Shown here: one piece after another, positions 1-10,651 of the stretch | Layout: each line of letters begins with the position of its first letter | How positions within the stretch are numbered: the first letter of the stretch is position 1 | Assembly (NCBI GenBank): GCA_030407085.1 | Contig: CM059583.1 | Location: 84,422,501 to 84,486,500 of the forward strand | From: Trichopria drosophilae | Taxonomy: Eukaryota; Arthropoda; Insecta; Hymenoptera; Diapriidae | Length of the DNA stretch: 64,000 bases | Reading direction: 5' to 3' | Notes under the pieces: model-generated | Databases searched by the model: none | Seen by the model: only the letters and a program-made list of their open reading frames with translations | Told to the model about the DNA's origin: nothing | Program-made: the position numbers and the translations under genes

Positions 1-89
1 ATTTCTAAAAAATTATTTACTGACAATAATTACATAAACCAAAACTGCTACGCATTCTATAAGTGCAATTCACTAAATGGCACTGATTG

Positions 90-935
90 ATTGTAGACAT
101 GTACAATTGTTTTCGTAGTTGAAATCTGAATAAAAGTTTAGAAACTTCCTTTGCCAGAGTTGATAACAGATTTTGGGAAAACCTTGCGATATTCTCAAAT
201 CATTAACACACACACTCCGTCCTAAGACACTATAAAACTTGCCATCGACATAACGTTTTGGAATTTTACACAATTTTTTGAAAGACTGTTATCGACTACG
301 AAAAGGAAGCATCTAATCTTCTATTCAAGATTTAACTATAAAAACAATTGTACGTGTCTACAATTAATTTCTGTCATTTACTGAATCGTACACGAGTAAC
401 AACTAATACAATTATCTCGATACATTAAAAAACTTCCGTGAGTGGATTGATAGCTACATGTACGGTTCAGTGAATTACACAATTTGATTGTAAACAGGAT
501 TACGTGCTTTCATTTCGAATAGAAGGTTACAAGCACACCCTTTGCACGAGTCAATAATAAACTTTGAAAAAACTTTGCGACCTACTTAAATCATTACACA
601 CACTGCGTCGTATGAAACTACAACTTGTCGTTCGATTCCAAATTCAACTACAAAATCCATTTATGTATTATTTTGAAATGTTCACAAGATTTTCTAAAAG
701 ACTGTTATCAAGTGCAGCAAAGGGAAACATCTAATCTACTATTCAAATTCAACTATAAAAACAATTGTCCATGTCTACAATCAATTTCTGTAATTTACTG
801 AATCGTACACATGTAACAATACTATTACAATTATCTCGTCTATACATTAAAAAACTTCTGTGAATGGATTGACAGCTACATGTATGATTCAGTAAAATTG
901 TTTTTATAGTTAATTTTTGAATAGAAGAGTCATTC
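90..935. repeat. Tandem duplication of the outer arm of the neighbouring inverted-repeat element
   Basis: Two diverged direct copies of a unit of about 390-420 bases. Shared landmarks are 'gactgttatc' near 284 and 700, 'tacattaaaaaactt' near 421 and 843, and a 'cattacacacac'-like segment before each. The second copy is also the outer part of the left arm of the 498-3812 element. Each copy contains small internal hairpins; for example 'aactataaaaacaattg' near 751 has its inverted partner near 897. No coding potential was seen. Confidence 0.7.
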
Positions 936-3812
936 TTTGTGAAATCAATCAGGATTTGACATGACCTCTCAGATTTTGTTGAAAATGGGAGAAAAGTAAG
1001 TATTCGGCATACATATGACTGTGGTAAGAAGATTTTACGATATTCCGAAAATTTTCAAAATGGCGACCATGTCAATTTTTAACTTGAAGAAAAAAACTTA
1101 TTTTTTAAATTATTCTAGCTTGTAGGCATTTTATCGGAATTTTGTGAAATTTGGTACACTATAATATAAGAGTCTGAAGTTTCAGAAAAATATAATTACA
1201 TATAAAAATTATAATAATAAATGCATAAAAAAATATTTTTTCTTTTTCAAAGCCATTTTTGACCACCGTGCACCCATTTTATTTTTTACAAATATTTTTA
1301 TATAATAGCAAATTTTATACAGAATACTTTCCATTTTGGATATTCGTGGTGTCTTTATTAGTTTACGAGTTATGAATTTTTAAAGTTGAACGCTCGGGTG
1401 AAACTGGGGCGCCCGCGTCCTACACCGCACTGGGCACGTAATGATATGCTGCGTTTAGCGGTGGAAAACCTTTTTTTTTTAATTTGTGTTTAAGTGATGC
1501 ATATTCTGAAAGTTTGTAACTTAATTTTGGTGAAACTGCGTTTATAACCGCCAACATTAGCATAACCCGATACGTACCACGAGGAGGTTGCTGGTCGGAA
1601 TTTACGTATCATTATGGCCCTAAAAAGGGCCGATTTTGTTTACCACGTTAAATTAGGGACCCCATGAGTCGTCACTTCTACAGTATTTTGTGACTCCACA
1701 CCCAACTTTACGTGCTTTTTCTTGATTTCGTTTTTGTCTGGTTTAATGCAACTGAACACATTTTAATCTCTTCTGAAGATGATGTTACTCTACAAGCAAT
1801 TTCATTTTTATTTATTGGAATAACAGAATGGAAACCACTCGATCCAGTTAATGTTTGCGCTTTTTCACGACGTTCTTTTAGGAGCTCGGTATGATTTACG
1901 TGCTCTACAGTTGTACTGTGAATAAATTTAATACTCTGCATTGAATCTTTAGCCCATTTGTAAAAATGTAATGATGTGGTCAGTAGATTTCCCAATGTTC
2001 GTTGTAAACTAGCTTTCGTAGCTAACCTTTTAACCGTGCCTCCAACTCCATCACATGTGCTCTTACCATGTGACGTAGCGAAAAAATGCCATTCAGCCTC
2101 AACATTAAAATCTTGAAAATGATGTGATAGATTAATGAAATTTGTTTTATTTTTGTATTGAGACGCCGTTCCATCACTAAAATATTTGATTTTTTTAACA
2201 TTTGTATGTTTTTCTTTTAACTGCTTCATAAATTTGTTTATAAATAGGTTAACCGCAATAGCATCGTGAATCAAGCATTCTGAAATTATTACGTAGGACT
2301 CGTGAAGTATTTCATTATCTTTTTTATAATATACAACGAAAGGATGAAGAGTTACTTGCGTATTGTTCCAATGATAACTTTGAATGGCTATAATGTTTAT
2401 AACATTGCTCGTTTCCGAATCTTTAGAACTACCAGCATCATCATTTGTATTCATTTTTAATCTGCAAGTAGTACAAAAAAACATATCATTGATTTTCCGT
2501 ACAGAGGAACCGTATACTTTGTGGTTTTTCTTTCGAAACGGATTGCTGCAACACCTGCGCTGCAATACTTTCGACACAGTGCTCATATTCTTTTTTTTCC
2601 AACAAATGAAACTTGAAATAATAAATAATAGCTTGTACAAAGAACAGGTACTACCAGAGAGAAAACTACAGAATTCAACTTTATAAATTAACACCTATCG
2701 CTACTAATATTCAATGCATACAATACGTGCTTTATATCGTCCGCGACGGAAGGCTTCGCATATAACGTAAGTGAAAACCCACTTCCATAGCAGAAGAGAC
2801 ATAAGCGATATTTCTACCTAGCGGAGGTAAAGTTAACAACATTGGATATCAGAGACATTGCGCGCATTTAAGGTAACCGTCAGTTCATAAATAATATGAA
2901 ACTACATTACAGCTTTAAAACCATAAGTACCAGTAAGAGTTATAAACTTAGTTTCACCAAAATTATGTTACAAACTTTCAGAATATGCATCACTTAAACA
3001 CAAATTAAAAAAAAAAGGTTTTCCACCGATAAACGCAGCATATCATTACGTGCCCAGTGCGGTGTAGGACCCGGGCGCCCGAGTTTCACCCGTGCGTTCA
3101 ACTTTAAAAATTCATAACTAGTTAACTAATAAAGACACCACGAATATCCAAAATGGAAAGTATTCTGTATAAAATTTGCTATTATATGAAAATATTTGTA
3201 AAAAAATAAAAAGGGTGCACACGGTGGTCAAAAATGGCTTTGAAAAAGAAAAAATATTTTTTTATGCATTTATTATTATAATTTTTATATGTAATTATTT
3301 TTTTCTGAAACTTCAGACTCTTATATTATAGTGTACCAAATTTCATAAAATTCCGATAAAATGCCTACAAGCTAGAATATTTTAAAAAATAAGTTTTTTT
3401 CTTCAAGTTAAAAATTGACATGTCCGCCATTTTGAAAATGTTCGGAATATCGTAAAATCATTTTACCACAGTCATATGTATGCCGAATACTAACTTTTCT
3501 CCCATTTTCAACAAAATCTGAGAGGTCATGTCAAATCCTGATCGATTTCACAAAGAATGACTCAGAAGGTCAGAATGTTTCCCCTTGCTGCAGTCGATAA
3601 CAGTCTTTTAAAAAATCTTGTAATAATTTGAAAACAATACGTCTATAGATTTTGTTGATGAATTTGGAATTGAGCAACTAGTCGCCGAGTTTCATACGAC
3701 GGAGTGTGTGTAATGATTTGAGAATGTCGCAAAGAATTTCAAAGTCTATTATCAACTTCGGCATAGGGACACTTCTAACCTTTCATTCGAAATGACAGTA
3801 CGTAATAATCAC
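498..3812. mobile_element. DNA transposon with very long inverted arms
   Basis: The sequence from about 498 to 1550 reappears inverted at about 2945-3812. Examples: the segment around 'gtcattctttgtgaaat' (930) matches 'caaagaatgac' at 3551, the segment around 'cactgggcacgtaatgat' (1427) matches its inverse near 3050, and the outer 'catttcgaa' blocks match at about 512 and 3785. The left arm carries roughly 170 extra bases (750-920), themselves hairpin-like. Between the arms lies one minus-strand ORF (1708-2694). Long arms around a single gene are typical of a cut-and-paste or foldback element. No clean target-site duplication could be fixed because the right end abuts the next element. The superfamily is not assigned. 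Confidence 0.75.
1708..2694 (-). CDS. Uncharacterised transposon-encoded protein, possible RNase H-like (DDE-type) transposase
   Basis: A 328-codon ORF lies centrally between the long inverted arms, so it is probably the element's own enzyme. The best conserved stretch is in the middle. 'HWNNTQVTLHPFVVYY' is followed by 'IKYFSDGTASQYKN' and then 'AEWHFFATSHGKSTCDGVGG'. This pattern (Ser-Asp-Gly, aromatic-His-Gly-Lys, Cys-Asp-Gly) occurs in multicopy uncharacterised proteins of insects and cnidarians. The two Asp residues in beta-strand-like surroundings suggest an RNase H fold; that is inference. A Cys-rich segment ('RRCCSNPF', later 'CTTC') near the N-terminus may bind zinc. The first 36 residues are hydrophobic and may not be translated; the Met at 37 is an alternative start. 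The length is below a full transposase, so it may be 5'-truncated. The C-terminus is basic. Confidence 0.55.
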   Translation of the reverse strand: MLIYKVEFCSFLSGSTCSLYKLLFIISSFICWKKKNMSTVSKVLQRRCCSNPFRKKNHKVYGSSVRKINDMFFCTTCRLKMNTNDDAGSSKDSETSNVINIIAIQSYHWNNTQVTLHPFVVYYKKDNEILHESYVIISECLIHDAIAVNLFINKFMKQLKEKHTNVKKIKYFSDGTASQYKNKTNFINLSHHFQDFNVEAEWHFFATSHGKSTCDGVGGTVKRLATKASLQRTLGNLLTTSLHFYKWAKDSMQSIKFIHSTTVEHVNHTELLKERREKAQTLTGSSGFHSVIPINKNEIACRVTSSSEEIKMCSVALNQTKTKSRKST

Positions 3813-4050
3813 TGATATATATACATTAGGGTGGCCCAAAAATTCGAAGTTTTGAAATGTGAAGACGTCTGTCCATGATTCAAAAACGGCTAGTCATGAA
3901 ACGAAAGTACAAAAAATAACAAAAGTTTTGGTTACTGGCTGGAGACGATTGGACCATATTTAGAGGTCGCGCAGAGGGCATAAAATTTTCCCATTTAACT
4001 CTTGCAGCTGCGTACATTTTTCTTTATAAGGAAAACAGCTGAAAATTGTT

Positions 4051-4470
4051 ACTCGGGGGTTTTCGAGGTCGCTGACTACGAATCTGAAGTCAGATTTTTA
4101 AAACTCAAAATGGCGGAGCCAAGATGGCCGACCAAAATGCGAAAAATTACCCAAACTTTATGCAACTCGGAACTCGGGGGTTTTTTGGGTCGCTGATCAC
4201 GAATCTGAAGTCACATTTTGAAAACTCACAATGGCGGAGCCAAGATGGCCGACCAAAACGCGAAAAATTACCCAAACTTTATGCAACTGGGAACTCGGGG
4301 GTTTTTGGGGTCGCTGATCACGGCTCTGAAGTCAGATTTTAAAAACTCAAAATGGCGGAGCCAAGATGACCGACCAAAACGCGAAAAATTACCCAAACTT
4401 TATGAAACTGGGAACTCCGTGGTTTTCGGGGTCGTTGATTACAAATGTGAAATCATGTTTTAAAAATTCG
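4051..4470 (+). repeat. 121-bp tandem repeat within the foldback arm
   Basis: 'actcgggggtttt' starts at 4051, 4172 and 4293, and a variant ('actccgtggtttt') at 4414, giving an exact spacing of 121 bases. Each unit reads through 'gtcgctgat(c/t)acgaatctgaagtcag', 'aaaatggcggagccaagatgg' and 'cgaaaaattacccaaactt'. Short open frames here repeat with the unit and are not considered genes. Diverged units in opposite orientation lie at 4560-4850 and 6000-6350. Confidence 0.9.
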
Positions 4471-4559
4471 AAACTGCAAATCCAAGTTGGCTCACGGAAA
4501 TGTGAAAATTTACTTGATCGAGGTAAAACTAGGTACTCTATGTACTCTGAATTTTAAAT

Positions 4560-5078
4560 ATAAAAGTCTGAGCTCAGATGCGTGATCAGCGACCCCGAAA
4601 CCCACGACTATTCAGTTTCATCAAGATCGGGTACTTTTTCACTTTACGGTCGGCTATCTTCATTCCACCATTTTGAATTTTTAAAATCTTACCGCAGATT
4701 CGCAATCAGCAACCCTACAAACCCCCGAGTGCCAAGAATCATCATTATCGGGTAAATTTTCATATTTCGGTCGTCCATCTTGGATCCGCCATTTTGAATT
4801 TTCAAAATCCGTGGTCAGATTCGTAATATTATCTCTAAAAGGTTCGTCAATGATGCATATTTTATCTAAAAGTGACCAATTTTAGATACTGTTTGTTGAT
4901 TATTAAAAAATTGACAATAGTTTTACAGACTATACGCATGAATCTTGATATTTTAACATCCCATGAACATGTAATAACAAAAAATGCTGCTAAATCGAAT
5001 AAAAACTACTTTAAATTCCTCAAAAATTGTTTAGAAAAAGGTTGTCCCAATTGGGACCACTATGCCGCAAAGGGTTAA
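4560..5078 (-). mobile_element. piggyBac-like non-autonomous element fragment (terminal end at 5078)
   Basis: This segment ends in 'ccactatgccgcaaagggttaa', which is the complement of a CCCTTTG terminus preceded by TTAA, the hallmark of piggyBac-family ends. The same organisation recurs, inverted and diverged, at 20897-21245: terminus, then a block around 'aattgtttaga', a block around 'attgacaatagtttta', then a 'gccattttgaatttt' unit. Only one end is identified here. It appears embedded in the 3827-6570 foldback element. Confidence 0.55.
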
Positions 5079-5239
5079 ATAGCACAGATAACAACGGAGA
5101 CCATTAAGCTTTTATTTTTTAACTCGACATCGGTTAAACGAAAAAGCACAATATCGATTATATTTCACAAGACGTACGATTTTTTAATGTATACAATTTT
5201 TTTTCTGAAAAGAATAACGCTCATACAGAACATACATTA

Positions 5240-5965
5240 GAAATGCATTGATCCTAGATCAAACCCCTGATAAATATTTAATCATAGAACATTATTTTTG
5301 GTTATGTTTGATGTCTATTGGTGCAATAATGATGACGACAGCGGTGATGTTGATGACGATAATGATGATGATGATGATGACAATAGTGATGACGATGTCG
5401 ACGACGATGACGATTACGATGCTGATGGTGGTAGTGCTGATGACTATGACAATGATTATAATGGTTATAATTAAGATGATGATGTTGATGACGACGATGA
5501 TGATGGTGGCAACGACGACTATTGTAGTGATGACAACGATAATCGTGATAATGATGATTGTGATAATAATGACGATGTTGATAGTTATGATGATGAAGGT
5601 GATGATGATGATGACGATGTTGTCAATGATGATGATGGCAATGAAGACGGAATTTATAATGGTCATCATAATCATCGCCGTCACCACCGTTTCCACCATC
5701 ACCACCGTTTCCACCATCACGACCATCATCATCGTCTCCATTATCGACATCATAACCATCGTCATTCTAATCATTATCGTCGTCGTCATCATCATCATCA
5801 TCATCGTCATCATCACCATCATCATCATCATCATTACCATCATTATAATCATTATCGACATCACCATCACCGCCGCCGTCATTATTGCACCAATAGACAT
5901 CAAGCATAACCAAAAATAATGTCCTGTGATTAAATATTTATCAGGGTTTGATCTAAGATCAATGC
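5240..5965. repeat. Palindrome with a GAT/ATC triplet microsatellite core
   Basis: 5240-5340 (around 'tctattggtgcaataatga') is inverted at 5865-5965 ('tcattattgcaccaataga'). Between them, 5330-5660 is an imperfect (GAT/GAC)n tract and 5660-5885 an imperfect (ATC/GTC)n tract. The strand of the repeat therefore switches at the centre and the whole block can form a giant hairpin. Long open frames here translate to Met/Thr/Ile-rich low-complexity peptides on both strands. They result from the triplet period and are not called as genes. Confidence 0.85.
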
Positions 5966-6599
5966 GTTTCTAATGTATACTCATTTTTACGCAGTTTCAA
6001 AAGTACCCAATCTCGATGGAACTGGGTGCTCGGGGGTTTTCGGGGTCGCTGATGACGTATCTGAGCTCAGACTTTTATATTTAAAATTCAGAGTACATAG
6101 AGTACCTAGTTTTACCTCGATCAAGTAAATTTTCACATTTCCGTGAGCCAACTTGGATTTGCAGTTTCGAATTTTTAAAACATGATTTCACATTTGTAAT
6201 CAACGACCCCGAAAACCACGGAGTTCCCAGTTTCATAAAGTTTGGGTAATTTTTCGCGTTTTGGTCGGTCATCTTGGCTCCGCCATTTTTAATTTTCAAA
6301 ATCTGACTTCAGAGTCGTGATCAGCGACCCCGAAAACCCCCGAGTAACAATTTTCAGCTGTTTTCCTTATAAAGAAAAATGCACGCAGCTGCAAGAGTTA
6401 AATGGGAAAATTGTATGCCCTCTGCGCGACCTCTAAATATCGTCCAATGGTCTCCAGCCGGTGACCAAAATTTTTGTTATTTTTTATACTTTCGATTCAT
6501 GACTAGCCGTTTCTGAATCATGGACAGACGTCTTCACATTTCAAAACTTCGAATTTTTGGGCCACCCTAATATACATATGTATATATATATCAGTGGTA

Positions 6600-7020
6600 A
6601 TAATATTTTAAATATATTGTATATATTATTGTATTAAAAAAAATAGTAAAATTTATTAGATATGTACCATCGTATTTTTGTAGTTCAATTTTTAACAGTA
6701 ATCTACCTACTGACAGAACAATATCGTAAAATGTACTAATCCTAAATAACTATTATTTATTTTATATTTTACTATTTTCCTTCTCCCAGTGTGTAGCTTA
6801 CCATTCAAAATTCAACTACAAACGCGATCCTAAATATCCACCAATCAACATCTGCCATTTATATCATCGTGCAAATAGTTGCAGACTGTTTATACAAAGT
6901 TTCAAGCGTATAACCATCATCTTATTATTTTTCTGCGTAACCTATATAGATGCAATATGTTATCATCATGCATTACTCTGCGTAATGAAAAATCATTCTG
7001 AAGCTATTTATGCCATGAAA
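6600..7020. other. AT-rich spacer, nothing recognised
   Basis: No convincing ORF, repeat or RNA gene was seen. It could be intron or 3' sequence of the minus-strand exons at 7028-7247. Confidence 0.4.
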
Positions 7021-7027
7021 TAAATAC

Positions 7028-7247
7028 CTTGCATTTCATGTTGCTGTTGGGGTGGCTCCTCCATGTGTTCGTCCGCCTTTGTCGCCCCGGCGCTGGCATC
7101 GGCGATTTTCTGCTCGTTTTTTATTCCTCCGGCAAGCCTCTTCGCTGAAATAAAGAATAAACAATTACATATACGATTATAAAACATTCTAGGGATCTAC
7201 AATCGTGTAATTCTCATTTCTTACCGATTATTTTCTTTTTCTGCCAT
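7028..7247 (-). CDS. Two candidate 5' coding exons of an unrecognised minus-strand gene
   Basis: On the minus strand an ATG at 7247 (MAEKENN) runs to a donor 'CG|gtaaga' at 7225/7224. After an 80-base intron the acceptor 'tttatttcag' leads into a GC-richer exon, 7144-7028, ending 'CAAG|gtattt'. With that acceptor the ATG frame stops after about 44 codons. An in-exon acceptor six bases downstream would join the ATG to the fully open frame of exon 2, a Gln/Glu-rich stretch ending 'EEPPQQQHEMQ'. Base composition differs sharply from the AT-rich surroundings, which supports real exons. The product is not recognised and the splice choice is unresolved. Confidence 0.4.
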
Positions 7248-7288
7248 GCTGCTGCAGCTGCTGTTGCTGCTTATGCCGCGCTCCGTCG

Positions 7289-7433
7289 AATTTACCGCAC
7301 GAACCGAGTGTTGCCGAACGCTTAGCGTTGTTGCCAAGTCGTTGGCTCTCCGGACTCCGCGCCGCGCAGTAACCAGGAAGAAAATTGGCAACACCGCTAG
7401 GCGTTCGGCAACACTCGGTTCGTGCGGTAAATT
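7289..7433. repeat. 47-bp near-perfect inverted repeat just upstream of the minus-strand ATG
   Basis: 7289-7335 and 7387-7433 are inverted copies with two mismatches, separated by 51 bases. The core is 'ttaccgcacgaaccgagtg'. It lies 40 bases upstream of the ATG at 7247, so it would be in the 5' UTR or promoter of that gene, or it may be a small hairpin element. Confidence 0.85.
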
Positions 7434-7639
7434 TGAAAATAGTCAGAAAAAAAATAATTTGGACAAATAAAAATTAATTGTTGACATACGCCATAATATA
7501 AAGTGGAAAAAATAAAAAACAGCTTGATCCTCAATTTTTGCGAAAAATCTTCGCTTTGCCATCTGTCGTGAAATGCGATATTTTAAAAAATTTGTCGAAA
7601 ATTTTCTGAATTGTACGGACCGAGTGTCCAATGTCAGGA

Positions 7640-9200
7640 AAAAAACATCAATTTTAATTTATTGAAAAAAAAGAACAGTTTTCGACGCTTGTGCGCTTTA
7701 CTTTGGCAATTATTTCACTTTGCGCACTGAAAAGTCGTGCACAAAAGTTATTCGATCTGCGATGAATTGACTATAAGTTTTCTCGCTTTTTATCCTCCGA
7801 GAATGGAAAAGTAACCCTCCAAAATTATATTGTATGACTTATACCGTATCTCACCATCTGCAGTTCTCTGTGTTAGTTTCTAAAAAGCATCCATATTTTT
7901 TAAAGATCGTGCCATTTGCGCGGCCGGGAAACAAAGAAAACGAAAACTAAAATTTCGATATTGCGTGAGTCTAACGTTTTTTAATTCGCTTTCTTTTTGC
8001 CAAATTTTCAAAGACAAAGGGAAGAAAATCACGCTGGAGCCATGTTATATGCAAATTTTGGCCCGTTGGGGGGTGTGTTGATTTTCGGAACTTTGTTCCC
8101 CGGCGACATTCGCAAAAATGCATGCATTTTTCGTAACGACAACGCACGGCCCGTCGCGCTGCACTCTTGTACGGAAGCAGAGAGAGAGAGAGAGAGGGAG
8201 CGAGTGTCTTTCTATTCCGAGCAAGTGAGACAGTCTCGAAACGCGAGTGAGCGGAGCAACCTAGAAAGAGAAGGTCTTATGTCGATCGCCTGACGTTAGA
8301 CAAAGAGATGGCCGCTGTCAAACTTTGATGCTTTATTTTTCCTCTTTATAAGCTAACAATCTTGTCCATACTACTTTAATCGCTATTCCTCGACACGAGA
8401 AACGGATTTCTGCAAAAAAAATCGCGAAAATCCCTCGAAAATCGCCAATTTCACGGCGCAAAGTTTTCTCGCCTCTGACGTCACAGGCGGGACCGCTCGG
8501 CACGCTCGAGGGCCCTTAAACGTTATTGTTCAATCAACTGTAATAATTACTTACTCTATACCTACCTACACAGAATACATGAATATTATTTATTGTTATG
8601 TTAAAATTTCGAAATTAAATTTCAATAAAAATTAAATATAATTTTTTATATTTAATTCCAAATCTTAAAAACTTAAGTGTTTCAATAATTGAAAATATAT
8701 CATTTTCATAGAAATGTTCTGCACTCTTTCGATTAATGATTGATTTACTGATTTACATACATTTAATTGTACCACGTCAAATAGGGATGTTTTATTACAC
8801 TGCACGTCGATGTAATTGATCTTGTAAAGTGACGAATTGAAATTATAGTACAAGGCATGCAAACATATTGCAAGAGCCACCTCGCCGCACGGAACGAGAA
8901 ACCGAGCGCGCGCGCGCCCTCGGGTTGCCGGGCTATTTAATTAATTCCCAGGCGATTTTAAAAAATGCCATTCTGATGTTATGTGCGAGCACATTTTTTT
9001 AAAATTAACTTCATTTCATTTATTAATTAATTTATCATTGAAATTTTCAAGCTACTTTCAGACGATTGAATATTATATTCAGTCGCCTGAAAGTCGCGTT
9101 TATTCATTTTAATGTAAACTCTGAGAAACTTTAGAACCTCTAGAGTTACATTCGTTCCCAACGCCTGGGTGGGCTGGGGAATTTCGAGACGGACACTTTA
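7640..9200. promoter_or_regulatory. CpG-richer intergenic region, possible promoter sequence
   Basis: The composition is mixed, with CpG-rich islands (around 7920, 8130-8240, 8460-8520 and 8890-8930). There is a GA microsatellite near 8180-8197, an alternating CG run near 8907-8917, and a palindromic TGACGTCA (CRE-type) at 8476-8483. It lies between minus-strand candidate exons (7247) and a plus-strand candidate first exon (9324), which fits a divergent promoter. No TATA/initiator pair could be assigned. A 98-codon frame at 7997-8293 spans the GA repeat and is not convincing. Confidence 0.3.
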
Positions 9201-9323
9201 AACATATGATAACGGCTGCTAAGGAATGCATGGAAAATCCTAGCATAAGCAACGTCTCACGGCGTCGGTTCATTCTGCAGCGTCGGCAGATCTCAGGGAG
9301 AGAGACGCAAGTCGTCTCCCACC

Positions 9324-9509
9324 ATGGGTCCTCCGACGGCTTCGACGCTTGGGCCCGACGTCGTGGACGTCACTTCGTTTCCGCCTCCGAAGCAGCCAAG
9401 TCCTCGGAGTTCAAGACAATCGTCGTGGAAAACGGGTCGCGCCTACACCAGGGTACAAAGTGCCGTAGACGCTCGTTCAGGTCCTGCCCAGAGGTTCATC
9501 CGATCTCTG
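9324..9509 (+). CDS. Candidate first coding exon, product unknown
   Basis: The ATG sits in a strong initiation context ('ccaccatggg') and opens a frame of exactly 62 codons up to 'CTCTG|gtagtt', a plausible donor. The peptide is Pro/Ser/Arg-rich, starting MGPPTASTLGPDVVDV. The region is markedly GC- and CpG-rich compared with the flanks. A second open frame (9206-9529) overlaps in another register, so the frame choice rests on the ATG context. No downstream exon could be joined with confidence. It is not the missing PPIL2 N-terminus: no U-box-like Cys/His pattern is present. Confidence 0.4.
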
Positions 9510-9539
9510 GTAGTTATAAGTCATTCTAAAAACTAATTA

Positions 9540-10650
9540 ATCAATCTTTTCCTGTTTCCGTTTCCAGTTATTCGTGGATAGATCACATGTGAGACAATAT
9601 TCTAATTACAATTTGAGTTAATCAAATTTAAATAATTTACAGGTTTTCCTTTAAACCCTTTACCTTTTTCTAAAAACCCAAGGGAAAAACGATAGGCTCA
9701 GGCCATTTGGGGGAAAACCCTTTTATCGGATTCCCGAGGGAATACTAGAAAAAACCCAACCTTTCAACCCTTTAGCCTATGCTCAGGCAAATAGGGCGTC
9801 ACGCCCTTTAGGCTATCTACTCTACCAAGATCCTAGCAATTCTTTCCTATTGTTCTATATAAAATATATGCTTTTTACCATATAATAATCTCTAATTCTT
9901 TATCAAACCATAGACAAAACGAGATATCAGGGCCCGTAGGGACTGATACCTCGTCTTGGCAGTCTCCGTCCTCCGTTGCTAATTAGTGACGGAAAAAGGG
10001 GAAAATAATTTTATTCGACGGTTGCGTCCGGAGTTCATCTCCGAACGTAGCACTGACATTTTGATATTTTTTAGTAAATTTTCCGAGGAATCTAATAATA
10101 TTTTTTTAAATTAAATTACTCCGGGTGCCATGTAGAAAATTAACTTTTAAGATTTAATTTGCAAAAAAAAGTATTTTTTTTTTAATTTGAGGTCAGGGCG
10201 ATAATTTCATCAAAAAGTTGAAGAAATTACCGTTAAAATGAAAAAAAAATTGTTCTTCGATAAAAAATGACGGAGATACGATGATTTCAAAATTACCGCA
10301 AAGTCCAAACATTCTAAATTAAAAATCGCTATATGTTCGAAAAGAAGCGATAAAAAAATCACGACACACGTGTTCGCTTACTTTATACCTACAATTGAGA
10401 AAAAAATCAAGCGATTTAAAAATTTCGAAAATAAAGTGTTCGATTTATAAAAGAATGTCTCATAATTATTAATCACATATTTTAGCCTATTATATTTAAC
10501 AAGGCTTCTCATATAAAATGTAAAAGTTCAAGCCTTTTTTCATGATAAATTTATGTAGGATGTTACATTTTTGCAAGTTTATCCTAGATCATTTCATGAA
10601 GAAATGTGCAGATTTTCAGCTTGCAATTTATTAATTTCCTTAATTTTTTA
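9540..10650. other. Non-coding; retroelement-like scraps, nothing firm
   Basis: 9640-9960 has moderately GC-rich short inverted motifs ('agggcgtcacgccct' near 9796) and the look of a transposon remnant, but no ORF. 10,000-10,650 is AT-rich and leads into the PPIL2 acceptor at 10650-10651. Confidence 0.35.
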
Positions 10651-10651
10651 G

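Larger units (their letters stand above)
3827..6570. mobile_element. Foldback-type element with TAGGGTGGCCC termini
   Basis: The ends are exact inverses: 'tagggtggcccaaaaattcg' at 3827 and its complement ending at 6569. The arms continue inward for several hundred bases. 3827-4080 pairs with 6310-6570, and 4440-4580 pairs with 6060-6190 (the same segment inverted). The arms contain 121-bp tandem units, more on the left than on the right. The centre is a second palindrome (5240-5965) with a triplet microsatellite. Flanking AT-rich sequence on both sides ('aatcactgatatatata' and its near inverse) is also symmetric, so the exact boundary and target duplication are uncertain. No transposase ORF was seen, so it is non-autonomous. 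Confidence 0.75.

Noticed and set aside
4002..4557. Several overlapping ORFs with similar peptides
   Set aside because: They follow the 121-base tandem units, with no start or domain conservation beyond the repeat.
5248..5919. 223- and 203-codon Met/Ile/Thr-rich ORFs on both strands
   Set aside because: These are translations of a triplet microsatellite; low complexity and strand-symmetric.
9206..9529. 107-codon ORF in a different frame from the proposed exon at 9324
   Set aside because: Its ATG context is weak and the 9324 frame has a strong start and ends exactly at a donor. The alternative cannot be excluded.
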